Assembly: GCA_963677215.1 (NCBI GenBank)
Contig: OY781919.1
Location: 806,001 to 870,000 of the forward strand
DNA from: G963676795 sp963677215
GTDB taxonomy: Bacteria; Desulfobacterota; Desulfuromonadia; Desulfuromonadales; Geopsychrobacteraceae
Reading direction: 5' to 3'
DNA: 64,000 nt
Position numbers and translations under genes: made by a program. The first letter of the stretch is position 1; each line of letters opens with the position of its first letter. The notes beneath the pieces were generated by a model. It made no database searches. It saw only the letters and a list, made by a program, of their open reading frames with translations, and was not told the origin of the DNA. Positions 44,730 through 53,017 of the stretch are shown here, one piece after another.

Positions 44730-45388
44730 ATATTATCTCCTTTTCTCGGAAGCTTAAGGAGAAACTTTCATTTCAGTTTTGAGATTGATCTTTGATTTTT
44801 ATCAGAAGGGTCTATCTTGGTTGCTGCGTATGAATTGTTTCTACATGAATGATACTACATTATTACTTCTTAAATGTCAAGAAATAATTGAATATTTGTA
44901 ATTTATTCTTAGATTATTACTTTTTGATGCTTGATTGTTTCTGTAGAAGCCTAATTTTGAAAAAACACTTCGCAAATTTCAAAATTGAAGTCTCAGATTG
45001 AACCATTTTTCAAATTCAACTTCTTAAAATTTAAAAATCACATCTCTAGTCTGAGACACTTTTTCAAAAAATTGATTTTAAAAATTGAAAAATGGGTACT
45101 TCAAGAAACAGGCAATGAAGAGGTTTTTTCTATGGAAGATCGCTAAACAATCATAAATGAGCTTTATCGTTGGTGATAATAAAGAAAAACCCCTCAAATG
45201 TAAAGAAATTTTAAGGTGTTTTTTTTCGGCTGATTCATGGCTTAAAAACATTCAAGAAGGGGAATGTTTACTGCTTGAGTTTCTTTGATTTGTACCCTAA
45301 ACTTGTCCAGAAACTTTGCCAGTTTTTACATCACAACAGGACAATCTGCTGTTAAATGACTGGTGATTCAAAAGGTATTAAAACATCG
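44730..45388. other. Origin-like non-coding tract
   Basis: About 660 AT-rich bases with no gene. Two interleaved inverted repeats stand out: GTCTCAGA (44990-44997) with TCTGAGAC (45050-45057), and CCATTTTTCAA (45003-45013) with TTGAAAAATGG (45085-45095). Smaller ones (TTCAAAATTGAA near 44979) lie alongside. It sits upstream of the primase-helicase start, so it also holds that promoter. This dense set of repeats beside a replication-type gene is what a replication origin of a small element would look like; no sequence match to a known origin. Confidence 0.5.
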
Positions 45389-45484
45389 GGAGGTAGTCAG
45401 TTCTCTGGTGAGGCTCACGGTCTTCAAAACCGATGGGAGGCGTATCCCGTCTCTGGTGTGTTCGATTCACATCTACCTCCGCCA
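45389..45484 (+). tRNA. selC: Selenocysteine tRNA, tRNA-Sec(TCA), complete
   Basis: 96 bases with encoded CCA. The 8-bp acceptor pairs GGAGGTAG with CTACCTCC, discriminator G. Anticodon loop CTTCAAA with TCA at 45424-45426; long variable arm GGGAGGCGTATCCC; T-arm GTGTGTTCGATTCACAT. The extended acceptor, long variable arm and UCA anticodon identify tRNA-Sec, which SelA/SelB use to insert selenocysteine at UGA. The first 85 bases repeat at 39082. No selA/selB or obvious selenoprotein gene is in the window. Confidence 0.95.
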
Positions 45485-45621
45485 AGCCAATAAGAAAGCC
45501 ATGGCAACAACCATGGCTTTTATTTCGCCTGACGCCTATTGAGGCTGCCTGCTTTTCGGGTCCGTTCAACCCTCCTCTCTCGCCATTGGACGCCCGCTGC
45601 CAACCAGAAAAAGGAGACACC

Positions 45622-46392
45622 ATGACTTGCCAGTTCTACTTTTCACCAACCGGTTCCAGCAAAAAGATTGCGCAGAGTGTCGCCAACGGTATCACTTCAG
45701 AGGTCTGTGAAGAGTATGACCTGACCCTTCCTGGGCCAAGTCCCGAACTGCAACTGGAAAAAGGGGTGGCGATCTTCTCGGCACCGGTCTATGCCGGTCG
45801 GGTCGCGATCCAGTTTCTCGAACGGATTGCCGGAATCAAAGGTCATGACACACCTGCTGTCGTCCTGGTCACCTATGGAAACCGCGCCTATGAAGATGCC
45901 CTGCTGGAGTTGAGCGATGTTGTCAGCGCCCAGGGGTTTAAGGTTATCGGTGCTGCCGCCTTCATTGGCGAGCACTCCTACGCGACAGTCGACTATCCCG
46001 TTGCCCTCGGCCGCCCAGGGGCAACCGATTTGGCCAAGGCCGTCGACTTCGGTCGCCAGCTCAGCAGCAAACTGGCACTGAATGATCTGACCAGGCCGCC
46101 GATCGCTGGCAGCTGCCAATATCGCCAAAGGATCTCATTTGGGGGGATTGCCCCCGCAACAGATGAGGCAACCTGCACCGCCTGTGGTCAGTGCGTCACC
46201 CTCTGCCCGACCGGGGTCATTACACTGAACGGCAAGATCGCTACAGAAGCTTCCGACTGCACCATGTGTTGTGCCTGCGTCAAAGGCTGTCCGACCGGTG
46301 CCCGCAGCTTCAATCCACCGCCGATTCAGGAAAAGCGGGCCCTTTTGGTCAAAAACTGCAGTCAGCCGAAACAGCCCGAGCTGTTCCTCTAA
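45622..46392 (+). CDS. EFR1-family flavodoxin-ferredoxin protein
   Basis: 256 residues from the ATG after AAAAAGGAGACACC. N-terminal flavodoxin-like domain (FYFSPTGSSKKIAQSVANGI binds the FMN phosphate; FSAPVYAGRV; VVLVTYGNRAYEDAL) and C-terminal two [4Fe-4S] motifs, CTACGQCVTLCP and CTMCCACVKGCP, as in bacterial 8Fe ferredoxins. Such EFR1 proteins shuttle electrons in anaerobes. It lies directly downstream of selC on the same strand (137 bases). Confidence 0.9.
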   Translation: MTCQFYFSPTGSSKKIAQSVANGITSEVCEEYDLTLPGPSPELQLEKGVAIFSAPVYAGRVAIQFLERIAGIKGHDTPAVVLVTYGNRAYEDALLELSDVVSAQGFKVIGAAAFIGEHSYATVDYPVALGRPGATDLAKAVDFGRQLSSKLALNDLTRPPIAGSCQYRQRISFGGIAPATDEATCTACGQCVTLCPTGVITLNGKIATEASDCTMCCACVKGCPTGARSFNPPPIQEKRALLVKNCSQPKQPELFL

Positions 46393-46480
46393 GGCCTGTG
46401 GTAGATCATTGAAAGCAAACTCCGGGCTTATCCGCTATACTTAAAGGGAAAGCCCAAAACGTTTATCCGGGAGGTGAGCT

Positions 46481-46651
46481 ATGATCAAGCTATCACTCAA
46501 TGACAATGAGCAGGAAGTTCTCGACCAGGCACTGCTGGCAACCCTCAACCGTCTCAGCGATGAAATTTCCCATACCGATCTCGCTGAATATCGCGACATG
46601 CTCAAGGAACGGAAAGAAATCCTGTTGAAAATCCAGGGTAAACTGCACTGA
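46481..46651 (+). CDS. Small hypothetical protein, 56 residues
   Basis: ATG at 46481 follows GGGAGGTGAGCT, a very good ribosome site. The peptide begins MIKLSLNDNEQEVLDQALLA, continues to DEISHTDLAEYRDMLKERKE and ends KIQGKLH; it is highly charged and probably two helices. A terminator follows 30 bases later, so this is likely a real one-gene transcript. The family is not recognised. Confidence 0.7.
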   Translation: MIKLSLNDNEQEVLDQALLATLNRLSDEISHTDLAEYRDMLKERKEILLKIQGKLH

Positions 46652-46681
46652 AGAATAGAGAGCATATCCATCATCCGCAGT

Positions 46682-46720
46682 AAAAAGCGTCCTTTCTTGC
46701 GTAAGGGGCGCTTTTAATTT
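46682..46720 (+). terminator. Terminator behind the 56-residue protein gene
   Basis: AAAAGCGTCCTTT and AAGGGGCGCTTTT form a long stem (two G-T pairs) with loop CTTGCGT and a following TTTTAATTT on the plus strand. The remaining 250 bases up to minC hold no gene. Confidence 0.85.
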
Positions 46721-46969
46721 CCAACCGCTAGCTAATCAATAATTAAAGTACTATTTTTCAGCCACTTAAGGGTTTCCCCTTAAAATCCACTTGTTCGTCA
46801 TATTGCTCATCGCTATAGTACCTTCTTCGCGCCTGAGCTACCGGCAATTTTGACCTAAATGAGTCTGCTTACCGTGATGATTGCAGATTCACTCGGATCG
46901 ATGATGAGAGATATACAGCAGCCATGATGCGCGCCGTTGACAATGTCGCTGCTGAAATTGAAAGATGAA

Positions 46970-47728
46970 ATGCTTGTGAAAACAACCGCAGTGGAAATCA
47001 AGGGAAGTCTTCTTACCGTCCTGGTCCTGCAGGTCAACAGTACAGACCAGGACCTGCTCTCCGCTCAACTTCAGGAAAAGATCGTCAAAGACAGCCCCTT
47101 CTTCGCCAACACCCCGATCCTTATCGACCTGAGCAATATCGATGCAACAGCCCAGAGCGAACTCGACCTGATTCACCTGGTCACCACCCTGCGCGAGCAG
47201 GGAGTCGTCCCGGTGGCTCTGCGTGGTGCGGCAGTCGACCTTTCGGAACAGGCACTCGCAATCGGGATCGGCATCCTGCCGGCCAGCGGACTGGACAGGA
47301 AAACAGACGCTGCTGAAGAGAAAAAAAGCGCGCAAGAGGCGGATAAAACGGAACAGGTTCCGCCCGAAGCGCATTATGAAAAGCTCCGGACCAGAATCAT
47401 CAGCCAACCTGTCCGCTCGGGCCAGCAGATCTTTGCCCACGGCGACCTGGTCGTACTCTCTTCGGTCAACGCCGGAGCCGAGGTTCTGGCCAAGGGAAAT
47501 ATCCATATCTACGGTGCCCTGCGCGGACGGGCTCTGGCCGGTATCGAGGGGGACGAATCGGCCTGCATCTTCAGCCAGCAGTTCAACCCGGAACTGGTCG
47601 CAGTGGCCGGAGATTACATGGTCAACGAATCGCTCGACAGCAAGGTCATCAACCAGAGCTTGATGATCAGCCGCAACAGCGAAGGCCTGGTTTTCAGCCC
47701 ACTAGGAACGGGGCAGGGGAAATTATAA
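46970..47728 (+). CDS. minC: Septum site-determining protein MinC
   Basis: 252 residues from the ATG at 46970 (TTG at 46937 and GTG at 46976 are possible; the ribosome site is weak). N-terminal domain starts TTAVEIKGSLLTVLVLQV, linker rich in Glu/Lys at about residues 115-140, and the C-terminal beta-helix has QPVRSGQQIFAHGDLVVL, EVLAKGNIHIYGALRGRALAG and the typical end. MinC inhibits FtsZ away from midcell when bound to MinD. First gene of minCDE. Confidence 0.95.
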   Translation: MLVKTTAVEIKGSLLTVLVLQVNSTDQDLLSAQLQEKIVKDSPFFANTPILIDLSNIDATAQSELDLIHLVTTLREQGVVPVALRGAAVDLSEQALAIGIGILPASGLDRKTDAAEEKKSAQEADKTEQVPPEAHYEKLRTRIISQPVRSGQQIFAHGDLVVLSSVNAGAEVLAKGNIHIYGALRGRALAGIEGDESACIFSQQFNPELVAVAGDYMVNESLDSKVINQSLMISRNSEGLVFSPLGTGQGKL

Positions 47729-47842
47729 GGATAGGTTTTGAGTCTCTGCTGCAGCAGCAAGGTGGCAGTTTCCGGATAACCGTTCGCGCTGAACGGTAAA
47801 AATGAAAACGTTTGTAAGACAATGTTCCGTATGGAGGAGATC

Positions 47843-48655
47843 TTGGCAAAAGTTGTTGTAGTTACGTCCGGGAAGGGCGGAGTCGGTAAAACGACCACCA
47901 GCGCCGCATTTGCGTCGGGGCTGGCATTACGAGGATATAAAACTGTCGTCATCGATTTTGATGTCGGCCTGCGTAACCTGGACCTGATCATGGGCTGCGA
48001 AAGAAGGGTCGTCTACGACCTGCTCAACGTCATCCATGGCGAAGGTTCACTCAAACAGGCGCTGATCAGGGACAAGAGGATCGACAACCTTTACATCCTG
48101 CCGGCCTCGCAGACCCGGGACAAGGAATCGCTGACCATCGAAGGGGTCGGCCAGGTGATCGATGAACTTAAAAAGGACTTCGACTACATCATCTGCGATT
48201 CTCCGGCTGGAATCGAAAAGGGTGCCATCGCCGCCATGTACTATGCCGACGAAGCCCTGGTCGTCACCAACCCGGAGGTCTCGTCGGTGCGTGACTCCGA
48301 TCGCATCATAGGCATGCTGGCAAGCAAAACTGAAAAAGCGAAAAACGGGGAAGAAATCAACGTCCACCTGATCGTCACCCGCTACGATCCGGCCAGGGTC
48401 GTCAGAGGCGACATGCTGAGCGTCTACGACGTGAAAGAGATTCTTGCCATCCCGACCCTCGGGGTCATTCCGGAATCGAAATCGGTACTGGTCGCCTCGA
48501 ACTCCGGCGTACCGGTGGTCCTGGATGACAAGAGTGACGCAGGCGGAGCCTACTTCGATACGGTCGACAGGTTCCTCGGTGAGGAGCGCGAATTCCGCTT
48601 TATGGATGCTCCAAAGAACGGTTTCTTCTCTCGCATATTTGGTAAAGCGGTATGA
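47843..48655 (+). CDS. minD: Septum site-determining ATPase MinD
   Basis: 270 residues. The TTG start at 47843 is preferred because GGAGGAG lies 3-5 bases upstream and it gives the standard AKVVVVTSGKGGVGKTTTSA beginning; the upstream ATGs have no ribosome site. Deviant Walker A KGGVGKTT, VIDFDVGLRNLDLIMGCE and the C-terminal amphipathic helix ending FFSRIFGKAV, for membrane binding. It oscillates or gradients with MinE and carries MinC. A small hairpin (ACCGTTC/GAACGGT, 47779-47797) lies between minC and minD. Confidence 0.97.
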   Translation: MAKVVVVTSGKGGVGKTTTSAAFASGLALRGYKTVVIDFDVGLRNLDLIMGCERRVVYDLLNVIHGEGSLKQALIRDKRIDNLYILPASQTRDKESLTIEGVGQVIDELKKDFDYIICDSPAGIEKGAIAAMYYADEALVVTNPEVSSVRDSDRIIGMLASKTEKAKNGEEINVHLIVTRYDPARVVRGDMLSVYDVKEILAIPTLGVIPESKSVLVASNSGVPVVLDDKSDAGGAYFDTVDRFLGEEREFRFMDAPKNGFFSRIFGKAV

Positions 48656-48915
48656 GCTTCTTAGACTTTTTTCGATCCAACAAGACAGGTTCAGCAGCGC
48701 TGGCCAAAGAGCGCCTGCAGATCATCGTTGCTCATGAACGTGGCAGAAAGGGTGCGCCCGATTTTCTTCCGCAGTTACAGCAGGATATCCTCGAAGTTGT
48801 ACGGAAATATGTGCAGATCAGTGAGGATCATATCAAGCTGTCGGTCGACAAGCGCGATGACTGCGAAGTTCTTGAGCTGAACATCTCTATGGCCGATTTC
48901 GAACGGAACGGCTGA
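48652..48915 (+). CDS. minE: Cell-division topological specificity factor MinE
   Basis: 87 residues, overlapping minD by ATGA. MSFLDFFRSNKTGSAALAKERLQ has the membrane-binding and anti-MinCD helix (AKERLQIIVAHER), followed by the dimer domain ILEVVRKYVQIS and VLELNISM. It stimulates MinD ATPase and sets the division site. Confidence 0.96.
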   Translation: MSFLDFFRSNKTGSAALAKERLQIIVAHERGRKGAPDFLPQLQQDILEVVRKYVQISEDHIKLSVDKRDDCEVLELNISMADFERNG

Positions 48916-48948
48916 CAGAAAACAAAATAATTACACTTACGCCTCTTT

Positions 48949-48976
48949 AGTCCGGGAAGAATCTCTTCCCGGACTT
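48949..48976 (+). terminator. Hairpin after minE, probable terminator
   Basis: AGTCCGGGAAGA (48949-48960) and TCTTCCCGGACT (48964-48975) form a perfect 12-bp stem with a 3-base loop ATC; only TTGGCTTTG follows, so the U-run is poor. It separates minCDE from truC. Confidence 0.65.
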
Positions 48977-49033
48977 GGCTTTGCCGCCCAAGAGCATTAC
49001 AATGGCAGCCTCTTTTTCGCTCAAGGAGAGCCA

Positions 49034-49777
49034 TTGGACACCCTCGATATTCTTTTTCAGGACGACCATTACGTCGTCATCAACAAGCCCTCTGGCTTGC
49101 TGGTGCACCGTAGCGAAATCGACCGCCACGAAACCCGCTTTGCCGTGCAGCTGCTGCGAGATCAGCTCGGTCAGCGCGTCTACCCTGTTCACCGCCTCGA
49201 CAAACCAACCTCCGGCGCACTGCTCTTTGCCCTGAGCCCGGAAGCAGCCAGACTGATGGCGGAACAGTTCCGCGGCAAAGATATAGAAAAGACCTACCTG
49301 GCCGTGGTGCGAGGCTACAGCAACAGACAGGGGATCATCGACTACCCCCTGACCGAAGAGCTGGATCGTAAATCCGACCGGCGGGCAAATCCCGACAAGG
49401 CTCCCAAGGAGGCGGTAACCCTGTTCAACAGACTGGCCACCGCCGAGATTCCCGTGGCCATCGGCCGCTACCCGCAGAGCCGCTTCTCCCTGCTCGAGGC
49501 CCGGCCTCAGCATGGCCGCAAGCATCAGCTGCGCCGCCATTTCCGTCACCTTCATCACCCGATCATGGGCGACACCAAACATGGCGAAGGGCGCTACAAC
49601 CGCTATTTCCGTGACCAGTTCAACTGCCATCGCCTGCTGCTCTCAGCCATCAGTCTGAAATTCATTCATCCTTATACCCGGCAGACCGTTCATATCAGTG
49701 CCCCCCTGGACGAAACCTTTCAGCGGGTCATGATCGAAATGGGCTGGCATCTGCTGATCAACTATCAACCGGATTAA
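49034..49777 (+). CDS. truC: tRNA pseudouridine(65) synthase
   Basis: 247 residues from a TTG with AAGGAGAG upstream. RluA-family motif YPVHRLDKPTSGALLFAL holds the catalytic Asp; RPQHGRKHQLRRHFRH and GDTKHGEGRYNR fit TruC, which modifies uridine 65 in the acceptor-side T-stem of some tRNAs. Single gene or cotranscribed with the DJ-1 gene 23 bases on. Confidence 0.92.
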   Translation: MDTLDILFQDDHYVVINKPSGLLVHRSEIDRHETRFAVQLLRDQLGQRVYPVHRLDKPTSGALLFALSPEAARLMAEQFRGKDIEKTYLAVVRGYSNRQGIIDYPLTEELDRKSDRRANPDKAPKEAVTLFNRLATAEIPVAIGRYPQSRFSLLEARPQHGRKHQLRRHFRHLHHPIMGDTKHGEGRYNRYFRDQFNCHRLLLSAISLKFIHPYTRQTVHISAPLDETFQRVMIEMGWHLLINYQPD

Positions 49778-49800
49778 ACTCTCACTGCACAGGAGCTACC

Positions 49801-50352
49801 ATGGCCAAAGTTCTGATCCCCGTTGCCGACTGCGTCGAAGATATTGAAAGCGTAACCATCATCGACGTCCTGCGCCGTGCCGGATTCGATGTCAGCGTCG
49901 CCAGTATCCATGAGCACAAACAGATCACCGCCGCCCGGGGCACCAGAATCGAAGCCGATTGTCAGCTCAGCGACTGCCTCACTGACAGGTGGGATCTTAT
50001 CGCCCTGCCCGGCGGCATGCCCGGCGCCGAGCACCTGAGCAACCATGAGCCGCTGATCACCCTACTCAAAGAGCAAGCTGCAGCTGGCAAATTCTACGCT
50101 GCCATCTGCGCTTCCCCTGCTGTCGTCTTTGCCAGACACGGACTGCTTGATGACAAACAGGCGACCTGCTATCCAACGATGCAAAGCAAACTGCCGGAGA
50201 CCGGCCGGGCCACAGATACGACTGTCGTTGACGGCAACTGTATCACCAGCCAGGGCCCGGCCACGGCCATGGAGTTTGCCTTGGTACTGGTTGAGGCACT
50301 GTCCGGAAAAGACTTGCGCCAGCAAGTGGCGAATGCCTTGCTGTACCAATAA
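49801..50352 (+). CDS. DJ-1/PfpI family protein (YajL-like)
   Basis: 183 residues: AKVLIPVADCVEDIESVTI carries the conserved Glu, LIALPGGMPGAEHLSN and FYAAICASPAVVFA hold the nucleophile-elbow Cys (AICASPA). YajL/DJ-1 proteins act as redox-sensitive chaperones or repair glyoxal damage; exact activity uncertain. CAGGAGCTACC precedes the ATG. Confidence 0.93.
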   Translation: MAKVLIPVADCVEDIESVTIIDVLRRAGFDVSVASIHEHKQITAARGTRIEADCQLSDCLTDRWDLIALPGGMPGAEHLSNHEPLITLLKEQAAAGKFYAAICASPAVVFARHGLLDDKQATCYPTMQSKLPETGRATDTTVVDGNCITSQGPATAMEFALVLVEALSGKDLRQQVANALLYQ

Positions 50353-50441
50353 AAAACAGATCTGAGATTCAGATAAGAGCATTGATCGCCCCCGAGACCT
50401 CAATGACGACACATGTTCGAGAAAAGGGCATGGTTTAAAAC

Positions 50442-51584
50442 ATGAATAAATGGAATGTAATTCTCTGTTGGATATTGGCCATTCTGATTTCGGCCATTTT
50501 CATTGGTGCAATCGGCTACAAATGGTTTCAGGTTCGGCGTATCCACGGCAAAGAAATCAATGTCGTCAGGAATGCATCTGATCTGGACCAGTTGTTTGCA
50601 GCCAGAGACACCATCGAATTTAAAGGAGGAACCCAACCCTACAAAATCCCGACCGGATTTTTCATACAGTCGCTGGCATTTTTAACATCAAGCGACATCA
50701 ATATCACCGGTTATGTTTGGCAAAAATATCCCGAGGACTTTCCTCAGCGCATCGAAAAAGGTTTTGTTTTTCCCGAAGAGATTAATTCAAGCGATACGAA
50801 ACTGAAGATTGTCTACGAAGTAGATGGAGAACAAAACGGTATAAAATATCGAACGATCGGCTGGTATTTTGATGTGACCCTGCGTCAGACATTCGACTAT
50901 TCCAAATATCCTCTCGACTTCCTGACGGTATGGATACGGCTTTGGCCAAAAGATTTTAAAAACGACGAGCATGTCATCCTGATTCCGGATTTCGATGCCT
51001 ATTCCAGTACCAGTAGAAGCATATACGGCCTCGATAAGGACATTGTCGCGGGCGAATGGGAAATAGACGAAACCTTCTTCAGCTACAACAATATGCCCTA
51101 TGACACGGATTTCGGCTTTTTTAACGAAGTCCATGACCATACATACAAGGAATTTTACTTCAACCTGGGATTACGCAGAAAGTTCATCAACGCATTTGTG
51201 ATCAATCTGGTTCCGCTTTTAGTTGTTGCTTTGCTGTTATTTGCCCAGATGATGACTGTTACCGGCAAAAAAGATCTGGTCGACAGGTTCGGCTTTAATA
51301 CTAGCGGAGCAATTGCGACATGTTCCGCCCTGTTTTTTGTCGTCATGCTCGCTCATGTTCAGGTGAGAAGATTGTTTTCAGGGTCCGGGTTGACATATAT
51401 CGAGCTATTTTATCTGACCATGTACCTCATTGTTCTGATAACCGCCCTAAACTCTTATATTTTTTCTCTTGGCAAACTGAAATACTTTAATCTCATCTAT
51501 TATCGCGACAATATTATCCCCAAGCTTGTTTATTGGCCGCTGGTCCTTGGTATGATGGCGATAGCAACATGGATTAAACTCTAG
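50442..51584 (+). CDS. Probable pentameric ligand-gated ion channel (Cys-loop receptor-like) homologue
   Basis: 380 residues: one N-terminal helix (8-28), a beta-rich outer domain (about 38-240) and four C-terminal helices (248-270, 285-305, 318-342, 361-378), the 3+1-like spacing of pentameric channels. Pointers to the family: IPTGFFIQSLAFLTSSD and GYVWQKYPED resemble the beta1-beta2 region, TLRQTFDYSKYPLDF matches the pro-loop signature in which (Y/F)P-x-D sits at the domain interface, and LGLRRKFINAFVINLVPLL resembles the R-R-x-(Y/F) junction into the first helix with its Pro. The loop Cys pair of animal receptors is absent, as in all bacterial ones. Differences: the first helix is not an obvious cleaved signal, and M2 (RFGFNTSGAIATCSALFFVV) is unusual. 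Ligand unknown. Not in an operon by spacing. Confidence 0.55.
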   Translation: MNKWNVILCWILAILISAIFIGAIGYKWFQVRRIHGKEINVVRNASDLDQLFAARDTIEFKGGTQPYKIPTGFFIQSLAFLTSSDINITGYVWQKYPEDFPQRIEKGFVFPEEINSSDTKLKIVYEVDGEQNGIKYRTIGWYFDVTLRQTFDYSKYPLDFLTVWIRLWPKDFKNDEHVILIPDFDAYSSTSRSIYGLDKDIVAGEWEIDETFFSYNNMPYDTDFGFFNEVHDHTYKEFYFNLGLRRKFINAFVINLVPLLVVALLLFAQMMTVTGKKDLVDRFGFNTSGAIATCSALFFVVMLAHVQVRRLFSGSGLTYIELFYLTMYLIVLITALNSYIFSLGKLKYFNLIYYRDNIIPKLVYWPLVLGMMAIATWIKL

Positions 51585-51679
51585 ACGGAGGAGATTGCTA
51601 AACAGCTGTTAACCTCGTTCACGATCCGAGGAAAAGAGCACGAAGCTTATAACTATTATTTTGAATGGGCAGGGACGAA

Positions 51680-52438
51680 ATGAAAACGACAAAACTGTTA
51701 ATAACCGGACTGGCCTTTGTTTTTCTGACCATTGGATTCAACACCCCGACAGACGCTTCATGGCTGAGCAAGGGGCTGGATACCCTGAAGCAAATCACCA
51801 AAGCAGCAGATGATAGCAGTATTAACGAACCAAGCCTTTGTGAGATAGGACAGGCGTTCAAGGAAGCACTGCGCATCGGCACTGAAGAGGTTGTCGGTCA
51901 GCTGGGTGTTGTTGACGGCTTCAACATGGATGACTCAGTCCATATTCCTCTGCCGGGAACCCTGCAGACCGTCAAATCCTACCTGGCCAAGGTTGGCATG
52001 ACACAGCCCGTTGATGACTTGGAACTTAAGCTGAACCGGGCCGCCGAGGCGGCGACCCCAAAGGCCAAGGCGCTGTTCTTCAATGCGATCAGCGAGATGA
52101 CATTTTCTGATCTGAAAACCATCTACGACGGTCCTGACGATTCCGCGACCAACTATTTCCAGAACAAAATGTCTCCGCAACTGATCGAAGAGATGCGCCC
52201 AATCGTTGCGAATGCCTTGTCAGAGGTCGGAGCAATCCTGGCCTATGACAAGATCATCGGCCAATACAAAAGCATACCTTTCGTGCCTGACGTTAAAGCC
52301 AATCTCCAGGATTACGTCGTACAAAAAGGAATTGAGGGGATCTTTTTCTATGTCGCCCAGAAAGAAGCCGAAATCCGTAACGATCCGACAAAGCAGACAA
52401 CAGCACTGTTACAGAAAGTCTTTGGTAGCGACGGGTGA
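51680..52438 (+). CDS. DUF4197 exported protein
   Basis: 252 residues from the ATG behind GGGACG. Signal peptide (LLITGLAFVFLTIGFNTPTDA). The body shows the DUF4197 pattern: LCEIGQAFKEALRIGTEEVV, GFNMDDSVHIPLPGTLQTV, AKALFFNAISEMTFSDLKTI and ATNYFQNKMSPQLIEEMRPI. Function unknown; common in Proteobacteria and Bacteroidota. Follows the channel-like gene by 95 bases. Confidence 0.9.
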   Translation: MKTTKLLITGLAFVFLTIGFNTPTDASWLSKGLDTLKQITKAADDSSINEPSLCEIGQAFKEALRIGTEEVVGQLGVVDGFNMDDSVHIPLPGTLQTVKSYLAKVGMTQPVDDLELKLNRAAEAATPKAKALFFNAISEMTFSDLKTIYDGPDDSATNYFQNKMSPQLIEEMRPIVANALSEVGAILAYDKIIGQYKSIPFVPDVKANLQDYVVQKGIEGIFFYVAQKEAEIRNDPTKQTTALLQKVFGSDG

Positions 52439-52899
52439 TTTCGGCTTAACCTGCCGGCTGAGAATTATCGTCTTCGAAGGGGACTGCAAGGCACACCCCG
52501 AAATGGACGCAATCACCACCATGCTAAAAGAGCAGGGAGCAATGCCACAAGGGATACCGAAGCGGAGGCATGGGAACTTGTCCAGATCAATTACCACCCG
52601 TTCAAAGGGCGCTATCATCGCATACGCTTGGCAGTATGCCTACTCGATCCTCGGAATCAGGGATTGGCTGTTCGCTCAGTATAAATAAACAGAGTTCAAT
52701 GATTGGTCTATTCTGTCATCTTATTGGTCAATGCCAACTTCGCCAAGATCAGTTAATCGTGTACCGAATAACCAGGTTCCGATCTCAATGGCCTACGATT
52801 CAAAAAAAACTATTCTTTTATCGATATTTAGCTATTGTGTTACCAAACTACTCATGATATTGTCTCAAAACTTAAGAAAGTTTGTGAAGATTTCAGCTC
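52439..52899. other. Region after the DUF4197 gene, perhaps with decayed coding sequence
   Basis: About 460 bases. From 52440 to 52690 frames such as AWELVQINYHPFKGRYHRI (plus strand) and RIIVFEGDCKAHPEMDAI in the next frame look protein-like but have no start, ribosome site or known family. They may be the remains of a frame-shifted gene. From 52690 on the sequence is AT-rich and leads into the cold-shock leader. Confidence 0.3.
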
Positions 52900-52958
52900 T
52901 CCGGATCAGTTCATATCCGGATTAAAACACAGACCATTTTGAAGGTATGTGTTTTTTT
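52900..52958 (+). promoter_or_regulatory. Two tandem hairpins in the cold-shock gene leader
   Basis: TCCGGAT (52900-52906) pairs with ATCCGGA (52915-52921). Then AAAACACA (52924-52931) pairs with TGTGTTTT (52948-52955), followed by TTT. The second has the form of a terminator yet lies 60 bases upstream of the cold-shock ATG. Cold-shock mRNAs often have structured leaders that refold with temperature; that role, or a simple terminator of an upstream transcript, are both possible. Confidence 0.5.
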
Positions 52959-53017
52959 ATGTCATGGCTGAGTTTTTACAGACAAAAAAAAGTCCTCAAG
53001 GGACATGGAGAAGATTA

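Larger units (their letters stand above)
39082..45473 (+). mobile_element. selC-integrated element bounded by 85-bp tRNA-Sec repeats
   Basis: The two 85-bp direct repeats (39082-39166 and 45389-45473) enclose a markedly AT-rich block containing an integrase fragment directly inside the left repeat, an IS21-family insertion, a truncated HD gene, a primase-helicase-like gene and an origin-like tract. Without the IS the cargo is about 3.9 kb, satellite or plasmid size. tRNA-Sec genes are known integration targets of islands. The intact tRNA on the right would be made of an element-borne 5' part joined to the chromosomal 3' end, the reverse of the common arrangement in which an island restores the 3' end. 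Because the integrase is cut off, the element can probably no longer excise by itself. Confidence 0.85.
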
